DNA from: Nilaparvata lugens | Lineage: Eukaryota; Arthropoda; Insecta; Hemiptera; Delphacidae | Length of the DNA stretch: 64,000 bases | Assembly (NCBI RefSeq): GCF_014356525.2 | Contig: NC_052508.1 | Coordinates: 51,766,442 to 51,830,441, forward strand | Direction of reading: 5' to 3' | Part shown: positions 52,600 to 64,000 of the stretch, one piece after another | Position numbering within the stretch: position 1 is the first letter of the stretch | Layout of the letters: each line of letters opens with the position of its first letter | Program-made: the position numbers and the translations under genes | Notes under the pieces: model-generated | What the model was told of the DNA's origin: nothing | Seen by the model: only the letters and a program-made list of their open reading frames with translations | Databases searched by the model: none

Positions 52600-54570
52600 T
52601 TTTTATTTTAAAAAATCAGTATGGGATAAGATAAAAATTAATTAGACTAGAGAGCTAGAGCTATAAATTATTTAAGCTACAGCACGTAGTAAAGCATGTC
52701 AAGCTGCTTACAACACACAATAGAGTATATTTACATAATACGGCACATGAAAAGTACATAAACAAAGAGATACTATAGAACTGTATAATGTTGTCTGAGA
52801 CTGTCGTTAAATTGGTAATCAGACTTGAGAGTTTTTAGTTAGTAATTTGTGTAGCGTTCGAACAAGCAGATTCATATCGGTTTTCAAAAATGCTGAGAAA
52901 CCCCTAGTTTACTGGATAAGAATATTTAACTATATTTTTTACTCAGTGAATACGTTCAATGTTCGCACATTGTGAATATGAGTCCAATAGAGCCTCTTTC
53001 GAATGAAAAATTGATGGAATTAGGAGTCTAATAGGACTGAATTGGATGTTATTGCTGGCCATGCTAATAGTTTGAATCCTTCTCAAGTTGAACCAATAAG
53101 AGCTTAGTCTGAGAGGGAAGTTCAACATAACTTGTTATCAGAGAGCATCTATAAGTTGAATGAGAACACTGAACACTTTGGAGCTTGCTAAAAACTGAAA
53201 TTTTGTCAAATATCAAAGTCATTGATCATTTTCATAGTTTAGAAGTAAGTTTCTCGATTTTGAGAAAAAAATATTTCTTTTGGCAAACACATTTAAATAA
53301 TAATAATATAGTAATATAACTATGTTTTGTATGGAATTATACTGATTTTTGATCCCATATTCTTTTAAAATTTTCAATTATGACTTATAAAAAAAATTTA
53401 ACAATAGTAACTCACAATTTTCAATTGAAATGAAAGATCTTTGAAATTAATAAAATGTTTATCCCTGAAACAAGACAAAAACAATCATGCAAAATTACAT
53501 CAAACATAACATATAATTTAATACTGTGCTCAAAGATGCTAGGGGCAAGAGAAAGAGAAGCTGAATATTCATAAACTGATTATTTCAATCAGCATACTAT
53601 TCTTATTTTTATTAATATTCAATCAATATTAAATGCAGAGTAGACGAAGAAGTACTTTTATTGAAAGGTAATATGAACTGAGAAGAGTTATTTATGTATG
53701 TATGAAGAGGTATAATTCATGAACAGAGTATTTAATTTCCAAAATCCTTCAAGTTAAATGTTTATGTACAGAGGTGACCAACTTAGATATTTGAATCCTC
53801 ATTCAAATCAAGCAACTTACCTGCATTTTTGAATGCAAAGAGGTATAATACTACAAAAATATAGATTATGAAGGAAATTTACAACCGTTATTTAATAATA
53901 AATAATAGAGTCAATCTAACAAACACTTCAAAACGATGAATTTTTAGTATAAACAATGATGCAGACCAGCAATATTTCAAACAAATAAGTCAGCAAATAA
54001 CTGCGCTGTACAATCTGCACTGATAACATTGTTTGTGGACAAAAGTTCATTTGCTCCGTCACGAAAATTATTACATCAGGGAAGTGAGTAATCAAAATAA
54101 TTAGGTTATATCAATTTTAAAGCAGCAGTTCTGCTCACTTGGACACAATATAGTTTGACTGTTCCTGATTCATTGTATTAGATAAACTACTTTAAAACTC
54201 AACTGTAGCCTATGTAGTGAATATTGTTGTATAAATTTGAATAATAAATAACAGTTTCTGGATGAAACCTGTTGTTCTTTTCCGAAAATTTTATATACTC
54301 GATGTTATAGATGAACAAATAAATGATTTCATTTTTTGAAGATAAACCAATACATCAACTATGTATAGTCACAGTTCTTTATTAACCTCATTCACCTCTT
54401 TACCACATCTAATAGAGTTAATAATGCCAATTCTTAACAACAGTAAACAAGCCAATATTGAGCTAGCATTAAACACTTGTATCAACAGTAATACTACAGC
54501 TCAATGATGAAGTACTATATTGAGTCTCGCATAGGAATGATGCGGGTAGAAAACTTTTAAATTACTCATA
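52600..54570. other. Intergenic stretch without recognised feature
   Basis: AT-rich; the only longer frame (52943-53128, minus) has no protein-like features. Confidence 0.5.
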
Positions 54571-54573
54571 GTT

Positions 54574-54849
54574 TTAGTTTCGATAATATTCGTTGTTTGA
54601 GCTGTTGAGCGGAGGAGACTGTGAATTGTTTTTTATGATGGCCAGATACGTCATGTTCGTGAGTGCATCGGTGACAGAGTGAAAAATATAAATGAAAGAG
54701 GCCCGAAATAGGAATATAATCCACAACCGGTGCAGTAATAGGGGACTGAAGTTGGAAATGTTCTTAATGTAATTCAAAGTTTTCAAAAGAAAAATAGAAT
54801 GCAGTATTCTCAAGTAGACCATTGAGTGTTTGTATAACATGTATGCCAT
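54574..54849 (-). CDS. Hypothetical small membrane-like open frame
   Basis: From ATG 54849 (MAYMLYKHSMVYLRILHSIF) the frame codes 91 residues with two hydrophobic stretches and ends QSPPLNSSNNEYYRN then TAA. Base composition is a little less AT-rich than the flanks, and a TTAATTAG acceptor-like site lies just upstream. No family recognised. It may be a terminal exon of an unseen gene or chance. Confidence 0.2.
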   Translation of the reverse strand: MAYMLYKHSMVYLRILHSIFLLKTLNYIKNISNFSPLLLHRLWIIFLFRASFIYIFHSVTDALTNMTYLAIIKNNSQSPPLNSSNNEYYRN

Positions 54850-55054
54850 GCAAATTAGTCTAATTAAAAATGGAATAAACCAAATAAATTGTTTTTTATT
54901 AAATTATTATTATTTTATCAATTAAATTTATTATTATTTTATCAACCATTTACCAAGTTCATCAGAACTTCCATCATTTGTATATTATCAGATAAATGAA
55001 CAAATGTAATAGGTTCATTTTAAAGTAGAGCAGTTTAAATAACAAAGTAGCTTT

Positions 55055-55218
55055 AAATAAAAACAATATTAAAACTTTTAGAACCCTTTTATTAAAAACT
55101 TTAAAATATTTTAACGACTAGTTTCGACCATAGGTCATTTTCAAGTTCATTTTATGGTCGAAAATATTTTAAAGTTCTTAATAAAAGGGAACTAAAAATT
55201 TTTATATTGTTTTTATTT
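55055..55218. repeat. Foldback element with TTTCGACCATAGG loop
   Basis: AAATAAAAACAATATTAAAA, CCCTTTTATTAAAAACTTTA and GTTTCGACCATA form the left arm. TATGGTCGAAAATATTTTAA, TTAATAAAAGGGAA and TATTGTTTTTATTT form the right arm. About 75-bp arms with a short loop. Confidence 0.85.
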
Positions 55219-55700
55219 GAATCAAGTAGGATAAAAGCTAAGTGATTTTAACAAAGTAGCTTGCTTCAACAATGAAGCAGATAATCCATTAAACGTCATT
55301 ATTCAGCTTCTATCAACAAAATCGTCACCTTCATTGAGAGACTGCCAAGCTGTATTCATTAGTAAACCCCGTTAGTCACCTACTCACAAATCAGAAGAAA
55401 TAACCAACACATTGAACATCGAAATATTGTCGATCAGTTAGTTCCTTTGCAAACATTGCCACACATATTACTGAACTCACTCTTGCATTTGGAGATACTT
55501 CTCTCAAAGATTGGAGACTTTAATAGCTAATTTTAGCTCTGTAATAGTAATTGATGAGCAGACTGTCTTGATAAACTGTCGTTTTCATAACAAATGCTCC
55601 TAATTCAGTGAAGCAAGCACTGAAGTAATTCAGTAAAATACAATATCAGCACAATTCTATTTTTATTTTGAAGAATTTATTTCTTTCAATATGGGACATC
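55219..55700. other. Intergenic stretch without recognised feature
   Basis: No supported feature. Confidence 0.45.
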
Positions 55701-55805
55701 CATTATTATTTATTTATTTCACAGTTACAGTAAATTTATGAACAAAACAAAATACATAATAATTCCATACATGGGCCGAAGCCTGTGTGCAGGAATGAGT
55801 TGCAA
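55701..55805 (-). repeat. Probable LINE 3' end, reverse orientation
   Basis: TTATTATTTATTTATTTCAC followed by ATGGGCCGAAGCCTGTGTGC AGG reads on the minus strand as a 3' UTR with an AATAAATAA-type tail. No RT attached. Confidence 0.4.
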
Positions 55806-56014
55806 CATCACTTGACTGTAGCGAACAAAAATAAATCAATATAGTACGGTACATAATATTTGATACTTAAGTAGCTATTCAAAGATGCATGATTCTTAAA
55901 TAAAACTCGAAATGAAAATAATCCTTGTGATTCAATATGTAATTAAAAGCGAATCAAGAATGATAATGAGGAAAATGAATTGAATGAAGAAGTAGAAAGA
56001 TGAAAGGAAGTGTA

Positions 56015-56215
56015 AGGTGTTTATTATGGTGAGGATGAAGAATATGGAAGAGAGGTTGAAGAAGAGGGGATGGGAGGGATTGAGAAAAGCTGTCAAGCAA
56101 AGAAAGAAGAAGCAACCGGAGGACCGGTGCAACCCAAGGAGAGGTGAAGAACAAAAAAATAGTTTAAACAGAAGAATGTTGAACACGATTAAAAAAAAAT
56201 GAGAAAATGCAAGCA
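56015..56215 (+). repeat. Purine-rich low-complexity tract
   Basis: Long A/G-rich runs (GAAGAGGGGATGGGAGGGATT, AAAGAAAGAAGAAGCAACC). The Lys/Arg-rich plus frame and the hydrophobic minus frames are composition artefacts. Confidence 0.5.
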
Positions 56216-56626
56216 TAAGAGCAATATAGAAGGCTACTTTATACAAGTTAAGACTAACAATTATTTGCTGTTTTCAGAAAAATGGTGCAATATATACATT
56301 GAATAGTGTACGATAATAATAAATCCCACTTACATGACATTTCATATAATGGAATCTATTTATTTTATATGGAACTTTATTTAATTTTAGAAAATATAGT
56401 TCGATTTCAAAGATCATTAATACCTACCCTCCCCACATCGATTAACCATTTATTAACATTTGTTTGAATACATCATGAGAATGTGATCCCGAATTGTTCA
56501 AATAAAAAGGCAATCTGGAGTATAATAGGTTTGCTTCATACAAGGAATCTGTTAGATTAGTCGACTTTTAATATTCTAGGAATGACTAAACCAACATGGG
56601 CAGAGTTTCTAGTGGAGTAATTATGA

Positions 56627-57060
56627 TTAATTCATTATTTTATGATTAATAAAAAAATCCTGATTGTTTCTGTAGATATACATGACCAACGATCTAGCAT
56701 ATAGCTGAGAGATATTGAATACCTCAAAGTCATCGAAAAGCGTTTCAGTAGGGTATCTACGGTTTTTCTGCAATGCTGTTTTTATGATGGATTTTTGCAT
56801 GATTTCCAAGGTTTAATAATAGTTTTAAAAGCTCCACCCCACGCTAATATGCCATATTGTAAAATGGACTGGGCGTATGCGTAATATACGCTCTTCAACA
56901 TATCTTTACTCATGAATTTATTCAAGAAATTGAATACATATAGAAGTTTCCTTAATTTGCCTCTAGTATATGTGATATGAGCACTCCATTCCAATCGCTT
57001 GTCAAATATAACTCCCAGATATCTATATTCAGAGATATCAAGTCACTAGTATTGTAATAA
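56627..57060 (-). pseudogene. LINE RT C-terminal fragment, reverse orientation
   Basis: Two overlapping minus-strand frames, one frameshift apart, carry the thumb and C-terminal part of a non-LTR RT. The first is LEWSAHITYTRGKLRKLLYV, SVYYAYAQSILQYGILAWGG (56994-56782). The second is KNRRYPTETLFDDFEVFNIS, QLYARSLVMYIYRN (to 56627). No catalytic block. Confidence 0.8.
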
Positions 57061-59560
57061 GCTTTTTTAAACGACATTTATAGTACTTTCAAATTAATAA
57101 TTGATTTATTCTTCTCAATACCATTGTCGAGTATTGAGCTTTGATTTTTTATGGGATGTATTTGATTTTGGATTCGGAAAAATGATTGTGCCATGAAAAA
57201 TAGCAAACCATGATGATAGACATTTACAAACTATTTATTCACCATGATCAATTCAAATGCATTTTCCAATTCAAAACCTTGAATACAGATGAAAAAACAA
57301 ACCACAGGCTAGAATAATTTTCACTCAGCAAAAAATCATTATTATATCAGGATAGATGACAATACAAAAACTTGACTTGTGACAGAACAAGTTTCAAGAT
57401 GGAGTCAGAATATGTACATGCTGTTAGCTTTTTACAGTCATTCTGTACAATCCTCTCCCCCAAATAAATAAAATGTAATTACGTGATTTATGTGAGACTG
57501 CAGAGAATTACTGGAATTTACCGGCAAAATTGAAGGAGTCGACAACTTAGTGGACTATATTAGTTCTGGAAATTAAATATTATAGCACAGTTAACAAACA
57601 ATCATTACAGACTTGTTAAAAAATAAGGACAAATCTATATACATAAAAATTAAGAAAATTAAGTAGGAGGTCATTAGTCTGTTGACAACAATTTACACAA
57701 TAATGAAAAGTTGTTATTTTTTGTTTCTCAATCGTATTGTTTTAATGCTAATGCATGATTATTTATAAAAGACGTTATTTCTCAGTTGAATATTCAAGTT
57801 TGATTAACAGTCAGTTAATAACATATTATTGGAAAGAGCAAGCACAGTACCGTAGTTATCGTCTTTATACAGTACTTATGTAGATTATTCAAAATTGAAT
57901 TTTAGATTAATCAACTAAAACTTATTTATTCAATTCATCTTGGAACAGTTATAATATAAAAAGAACAGAGAAGACAATATCAAAAGGCAATATTGGTAAT
58001 TCCACGTACATAGTATAATACATGATAACAATAATGTAAATTGTACTTTCAAGTACCTAGTTTGAAGTGAGAGAATTCTTCTTATAAGTGGACGTACAAA
58101 CTCTTCTCATATTTAAAAAATTGAGTAGTTTTGTTATAAAAACTTCAACGACTACTCATTTTATATGTAGGCTAGATGATAATAGTCCTTGGATTATTCC
58201 TAAAGGTTTCTAGGAGTTTGTAGCGTATAAAAATACGCGAACTTTCCAAGGTTATTAATACAAATTATTTGAACTGAGTATTTTTGACGGTGCAATCCAT
58301 CAATTTAGAAAGCATGATTGTTGAGTAGGTGGGCCTAATATTTTTGTCACAACAAGTGTAGATAACAAAACTGAAACTTTGAAAGTAATAAAAAAATGGA
58401 AGTAAACTGAAAAACATAAAAACACCAAATACAGAACCGTCCACTGCTCTCCAGCCTGAAGCTGGGTTATGAAATATAGTGAAAATATAATTCACACAAT
58501 TTCTTAAGTGAACTATGTTATTCAACGCAGCTCGGCCGAATGAGTTTGAATGATACCATTGAACTTATGGGAATTATATCTAAAAAAATACTGTTTACTG
58601 TCACTATTACGCAGAAATCCAGCTCTGTTATGGCACTGCATTTCATGCAACAATACACATCAGTGTAGCCTACTCAAGTCAAGTCTCTAATTTATAATAA
58701 CCCTCTCTCTTCACACAATTTCATTATAATTTGTACCAATAGCATTTAGCCTTCTGCATTGGTCTTCTACAAATTAGTTTTTAAAAATTTCACAAAGATA
58801 ATAGTTGAAATATTATTATGATTGGAATTATAATTAAAAATATTGATTACATTATCCAATTACCTTATTTTCCAAAAAAAAATTCAATTCAGTGTACCGT
58901 ACCAGCCGTGCTATTGGTACGACTTCTCAAAAGCAAATAATGGCGCGGAAGATTTGAATGAAGAATCGCGTCCTCGATTCAAGAAAATAATAATGACTTT
59001 CTATTTTGAATAAAACAATTGAAAATCATCACCGAAGTGCATGGGTGACTCTCATATTCTGATGAAATTGAGTTATTTTCTAAAAAAAAAACTTTATTTT
59101 AATATCACTAGTGAGTAACTTTCAAATAATGTTGAAAATCTGCTTGCAGAATACGATGGCCTAAATAAATTAGAGCACATTATTTCTGCAAGATTTATAA
59201 ATAAACTAATGCTAAGTTACTAATAATGTGAATACAATGCTTGCATCATAATAGTTTTTATTATAATGTTGGTAAGAAAACTGTTTTGATTTGATAATGA
59301 TATAGTCTAGGTATTAAAAAAAATCGTCTCACCAGGTAAATTCAAATACCTACTGTTATGTAGGCTAATTTGAACCTATATATCTCTATTGTCTCAATCG
59401 AGAATTAAAATTTAGGTATATTACTCACCTTCGAAAAACTTCAGAGTGATCATCTCAAAGACCACTACTTACTTGCTTCTTGTCATAGATTTCTTCTTTT
59501 GATTTGTTTTTATCTTCAACTGTGTCTGTTCTAGGGCCAAAATATAATAACACTGCTAGA
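57061..59560. other. Intergenic stretch without recognised feature
   Basis: AT-rich. An 86-residue minus frame at 58265-58525 has one hydrophobic stretch but no family likeness. Confidence 0.45.
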
Positions 59561-59563
59561 GTG

Positions 59564-59628
59564 GGATTCACTTCGGACTGTCAGCATTGAAGTTGCTTTA
59601 AAAAATGAAATTTTGACAGTTTGTAATA
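59564..59628. repeat. CTGTCAGCA hairpin MITE, copy 4 (degenerate right arm)
   Basis: GATTCACTTCGGACTGTCAG CATTGAAG on the left; on the right only AATTTTGACAGTTTG remains. Confidence 0.55.
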
Positions 59629-59645
59629 CTCACCAGCCAATCTAA

Positions 59646-59695
59646 AAAATCTGGTGTGGCGCACTCACACAACTTTCCTTGCCGTTATGAAAATT
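59646..59695 (-). repeat. Family A fragment
   Basis: AAAATCTGGTGTGGCGCACT, then CACACAACTTTCCTTGCCGT and TATGAAAATT match the reversed module at 12497-12545 and 48038-48087. Confidence 0.85.
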
Positions 59696-59933
59696 GAAAA
59701 AAAAACTATCATCATGGAACTTTGCATGCATAATAATAATTATTATTGTCAAACTCGTTTCATATGTCTTCTTTTTCGTAGATTAACTTACGTCCTGAAG
59801 AAACCATTCATATTTTTATTTCAGAATGTCACTTCAATATGTGAGACTTTTTTCATCGAATTGTAAACTTTATGAATCACATTATATTTATTTAAATTAT
59901 GGGAGCAAGACTCAATACATTATACTCCTATAT

Positions 59934-60010
59934 TTTGAACTGTCAACATGCCTCCTATGAATAGCATAATGATTCACATTCAATCAATGATGACAGTTTA
60001 ATGTAAATCA
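59934..60010. repeat. CTGTCAGCA hairpin MITE, copy 5
   Basis: TTTGAACTGTCAACATGCC and CAATGATGACAGTTTAATG are the inverted ends; the core (ATTCACATTCAATCA) matches other copies weakly. Confidence 0.65.
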
Positions 60011-60170
60011 CACTAGAAGAGAGAACACAACTTCATGCTTAAATATTACTACTTTCATTTTTTATTCATGAACATTCAAGAGGATTCAGGAATTTTAGGT
60101 ATGAAAAACCTATTAAACAATGAGAGGGAGATACTGAAAAACTTTACACCAGTAATGGAATATTAATTGT

Positions 60171-60391
60171 TCATTTAATAACATCGACATGTTGTGTCTT
60201 GTAATGGTCATTGAGATGATGCCTGTGTTTGAAAAGTTTCTTGCAGTAAGAGCACTTGAACTTAGGATCGACGCCACATTCTAGACGCAGGTGACGTTTT
60301 AAATTGCACTTGTGTGAATACATGCGTCCACACTGGTAGCAGGAAAATGGAGGTCCTCTCACACCGAACTCCAAATAAGTTTCGAAATCGC
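60171..60391 (-). CDS. lola-like: lola-type alternative terminal exon, C2HC + C2H2 zinc fingers (A)
   Basis: Acceptor TTTGGATTTCAG|GC; two bases complete a codon, then DFETYLEFGVRGPPFSCYQC... to TGA. Finger 1 is C-x2-C-x12-H-x4-C (CYQCGRMY..LKRHLRLEC) followed by GVDPKFKC. Finger 2 is C-x2-C-x12-H-x4-H (CSYCKKLF..LNDHYKTQH). This C2HC-C2H2 pair with an ECG-x2-P-x-F linker is the signature of variant-specific last exons of longitudinals lacking, a BTB transcription factor of axon guidance and chromatin, in which one 5' part is spliced to many alternative 3' exons. The BTB part is not in the window. It could also belong to a related BTB-zinc-finger gene. Confidence 0.82.
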
Positions 60392-62674
60392 CTGAAATCC
60401 AAAGTGAATATTGTTAAATTGTCTTCATTAATGATGAATAGAAAAAATGAAATGAGGATTTGGTTCATGGTAATTATTTACTAGTTCTGTAATATTTATT
60501 TGGGAGACAATGCACCAACGTTGAAAAAATTAATACACAGTATTATCCACACAATTGGTAAAACTATAAGAAAGCCTTTTTACGTATCTTTCTAAGTGCT
60601 TCAGGATTATTATGATGATGAAGTATACGAAATAAAAGGATTTTGGGATGTCCTTGTTGGTCCTTCCCCAATCATTTTGATGAATTGTGTTTTGTTTATC
60701 ATTGAATGAATAAGTTGAGAGTTATTGCAATAATGGAGTATGTTTCTAGATGGTAGTTAATCATCACATAATACATGGATTATTATCTCTGTGTAGTGTG
60801 AAAACAAAAACACTAAATTCTAGTTTCTTGGTTTAAAAGAGTGGATTTTTCCTGTTATAGCTCTTCTAAAATAGATGTCCACCATAATAAACACTCCAGT
60901 AATACAAGAAAGTATTTTAAACATGCATAATTTTAATGAGCAACAATCTCATAAATTTTACTTGGGTTTAGAAGTATAGAACAAATTTAACTCAAAAACG
61001 TATCAAATCACAAATGCACTTTGAGATGCCAAAATTTCTCACGATAGCTACATTTTATTGCATATAAATACACTTTGACTACTAGTACTAAATCGGATTT
61101 GATTCAAGTATGATGGTAGATCATTGAAGAAATTACCAATTCCATTAATTTTGTAGTACGATGTTCAAATTATTAACTCTCTTGAATTTTTCATTGGAAA
61201 GTTACCAGAATTATAGTTCTGATGGATATAGCTATCAATTAACAATAAGCATCAAAGCTCTGAAAGCAACAGAAAAAATTGAGAGTTTAACGGGATATAG
61301 TATTTTATTTTATAATTTCGATACATTTATTGTCTTATAAAAATAAACAATCATTTCACAAGTAAAATACTGTAAACAGTGGAAGAAGTTTATTATTCAT
61401 TCCAATATCGAATAGAGAGCCTGAATTTCACATACAGTCAAGAAAAAACAGTTCAAGATAAAATAACTCTTACATTTTAATAAAATAAATTTTGAATTTG
61501 AAATATTATATTCATTCGAGCTGACTTGAGAAAAAAGTAGCCTTCACTCCTTGGTTCCATCAACCACATAAATAAATTATTAATTCTACACAATGAATAA
61601 GCTTTGAACTTTGATTAACTTGTCGAGGTTCCAAACAAACAAACTCAAACAGAATATTACTTTAATCTAAGCCTATGATTAGGTGATTCCAACACCGTAA
61701 ATCACAACAAAAATCATGAGTTTATATTTTTCTATTATAAATTTCAACTTGATATTTGATAACATAATTTTTTCTGAAGTCTCTGATTTCCAATTTATAT
61801 TATTTCTTCTTACGTATGTATATCACAATGAATTTCGAACGGGAAGTTCAGTAAAAAATACAAAACTACAACTCTTTAATAGATGAACTTAATAAGATGA
61901 TATCCTTCAAATTATTCAGCATAGACAACAATTTATTGAATACTCAAGAGTTTGTTGAGCAAGACGATAGAAAAATAATTCAGAACATTTGAGAATACAA
62001 TTAGTAGATGTGACCAGCAAGAATATCATTCAAACAATTTCAATCCTTAATCGCTTATTACACACAAAAATATCCTGCACATAGCTTACGCAGTAGATTC
62101 ATTGTTACAAAATAAAATATGGCACATTTGTTTTCAAAAAATATAGATTACAAATTATAGTAAAATCACCTTGAATCGAAAATGATAAAAATGACGCGTG
62201 TTGTACTTAGAATTATGAAAATGACATGTTCAATTAGAAATGGAATGAAAAATGGTAGTAGATGACACATTCAATTATAAATTGATGGAAAATTGCAGTA
62301 AAAATCACAAACTCAATCAAAAATGGAACAAAAGTCTTAGTAAATAAACACACAAATATTGATTTCAAAATGGTCATAATAGTAGCCTGGGCTGGATTGG
62401 ATTGGAATGAAAACTTGTTTTTTCTTTGTTCTTGATCATTTCAAGTAGGCTACCTCAACTCTAGCACATGACGGTACAGGAGAAAGTAGGCTAAGCCAAT
62501 TCGAATCAAGCTGACCATAGTTTGGTAGAGAAAAGCATTTCCAGAATGCCGATGAAAATTGAAAAATGTCTGCAATTTTGCAATACCAATATAAAACTAT
62601 GAGATGAACGCAAAATTAATTTGAATGAAGTTCGATTTTGCACAAATTTGTGTTTATTATTTATATATTTTGGT
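60392..62674. other. Interval between two alternative zinc-finger exons
   Basis: 2.3 kb of AT-rich sequence. I searched both strands by eye for further C-x2-C...ECG patterns and saw none. Confidence 0.5.
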
Positions 62675-62919
62675 TCAGTTCTCTGTAGCCGGCTGCGCTA
62701 TCTTGTGTATAGCCGCCATATGGGTGTTGAGCAGGAAATTATACTTGAACCGCCTGCGGCACAAGCGGCACATGAACCGCGGCACGACGCCGCACTCGTA
62801 CCGCCGGTGCCGCGTCAGCGAGATGCGGTTCCAATACCGCTTGTCGCAGTCCGGACAGTGGAAAACGTCTCCGTCTCGCACCGCTACCGCAGCCGCTCCC
62901 ATTACATGCATGCTGCAAC
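62675..62919 (-). CDS. lola-like: lola-type alternative terminal exon, C2HC + C2H2 zinc fingers (B)
   Basis: Acceptor CAACAGTTTCAG|GT in the same phase as exon A (a leading G from the shared donor would give Gly in both). Residues CSMHVMGAAAVAVRDGDVFH lead into finger 1 (CPDCDKRY..LTRHRRYEC, C2HC), the linker GVVPRFMC and finger 2 (CRLCRRRF..LNTHMAAIH, C2H2). The frame ends PATEN, TGA. It is strikingly GC-rich compared with exon A and the flanks. It lies upstream of exon A in transcription order, fitting a stack of alternative last exons. Plus-strand frames here are shadows. Confidence 0.84.
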
Positions 62920-64000
62920 CTGAAACTGTTGCAACATTTTGTTAATTTTTCCTAACAAAAAATGTCTCTTTCAAACATAAACTCTAGAAAATTACAAACT
63001 GCGTTATTATCCTTATTTACAAAAAGTAAACAGAAAATGGAGCGGCGAGAGTAGAGAGGGTATAAGAGAATGCTGAGATTGTTCAAAAAATGCATGTATC
63101 ATTTGGACACAAATTTAATAAAGAAAAAATAACCTTTCTGGACTAGTATATGAATTAAAATTCGGGGGGAACAGTTTTGGACTGTGCCTGTTGGTTCTTC
63201 CCCATTTATTTCAATAAATAATTGTGTATCTTGAATCAATAAATGACTCCGCTTCACTGTGTTTTTCTACATTTGGATATTACATGAATTATAAAAGCTC
63301 TCAGCTATAGGCCCACTTATATTTATTCAATTATTTAATTATATTGATATAATTCTTCTTATTGTCACTACTATTCTTTGTTGTCTTCTCAAGCTTAGAA
63401 CTACTATCTCATTTACCAATAGCATTATAATTTTTTCTCTTCATTTATAAGATTATTTTGTATCCTTACACTTATTGTCAAATTATTTTGTTTCAATAGC
63501 CTCAAGTCTGGGAAAGACCGTCCAATTATCAAATAAATAAAAAACTATAGCTTCACCCCTCCACTAAGTTTTGAACCAAAAAATACAGATGTATTTTTTA
63601 CATCAAGTAGTTTTAGATGGTTGGTAATATACAATTCAGGCGTACATCGTGAAAATGCCCTTAGCCTCTACATACGAAGACAATAGTAGCGGCTACTAGA
63701 ATTGGCTATTATTAGTGGCGGTAATAAAATTCCATTATTTATTTTCCCTGTTAGAAGATGTTCAGATGCGGCTAATGTTCCTGTGTAATGGCGCACTGCC
63801 ACTCCTGTAGGCTACTTAGTGGACATTTTTATTGTCCCTGCGTAAAGGGTGTTTTAAGAGCCGTTGTTCTCATTTGATTTCAGCTGCGGTTTATTAATTG
63901 GGTCCTTACCAACAGCCTCTCGTATAGTAAAGGGCCAACTCCTGTTTTCTATTTACATTCTTACAAGGTTGATCAATGAATTAGAAGATTAATAGCAGTC
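62920..64000. other. Right-edge stretch without recognised gene
   Basis: AT-rich. CTCAAGTCTGGGAAAGACCG..AAATAAATAAAA near 63500-63542 resembles a plus-strand LINE 3' end. If the lola-type model is right, this is intron. Confidence 0.4.

Noticed and set aside
55932..56246. Hydrophobic minus-strand frames as a membrane protein
   Set aside because: Complement of a purine-rich low-complexity tract; Phe/Leu/Ser richness is compositional.
58265..58525. 86-residue minus-strand frame with a hydrophobic stretch
   Set aside because: AT-rich composition, no splice context and no recognisable family.
62621..62945. Plus-strand open frames over the GC-rich zinc-finger exon
   Set aside because: Shadows; the minus strand has spaced Cys/His fingers and a splice acceptor.

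Overview
This window looks like a gene-poor, AT-rich, transposon-laden stretch of an insect nuclear genome. The evidence is spliced genes with GT-AG introns of up to several kilobases, a metazoan VMP1 gene, zinc-finger last exons of the arthropod longitudinals-lacking (lola) type, and abundant LINE, Penelope-like, Tc1/mariner-like and hairpin (MITE) debris. A sap-sucking hemipteran such as a planthopper is my best guess, from the look of the repeats only; I could not check it.

Layout. 1-16 kb is repeat-dominated: LINE reverse-transcriptase fragments, foldback elements, tandem duplications, and several copies of one interspersed repeat that I call family A. 16.1-17.25 kb (+) is a stop-riddled, intronless copy of an MFSD5-type transporter. 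17.5-33.6 kb (-) is a seven-coding-exon gene that I rebuilt from splice sites; the phases agree across all exons. It encodes about 980 residues: a helical tetratricopeptide-repeat (TPR) N-terminal half (IFIT-like in flavour) fused through its last exon to a long RG/RGG-rich, low-complexity tail. Its introns hold a LINE, a 27-bp minisatellite, a Penelope-like element with inverted terminal repeats, and a Tc1/mariner-like element with terminal inverted repeats of about 0.5 kb. 33.8-37 kb has a LINE fragment, a hairpin MITE and one orphan exon-like reading frame. 37-42 kb is nearly featureless. 42.36-50.83 kb (-) is a complete two-coding-exon VMP1 gene (397 residues) with a 7.3-kb intron full of repeats. 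51-60 kb is mostly non-coding with hairpin elements and a LINE fragment. 60.17-60.39 and 62.68-62.92 kb (-) are two alternative 3' terminal exons of a lola-like BTB/zinc-finger gene whose common exons should lie beyond the right edge.

The host genes do not form a shared pathway. VMP1 acts in autophagy and ER lipid scrambling, lola-type proteins are nuclear transcription factors, and the TPR-RGG protein is of unknown role, plausibly RNA-linked. The most notable items are the TPR-RGG architecture, a segmental duplication that copied one of its splice donors, the nearly readable Penelope-like GIY-YIG domain inside inverted terminal repeats, and a cluster of small recent tandem duplications.
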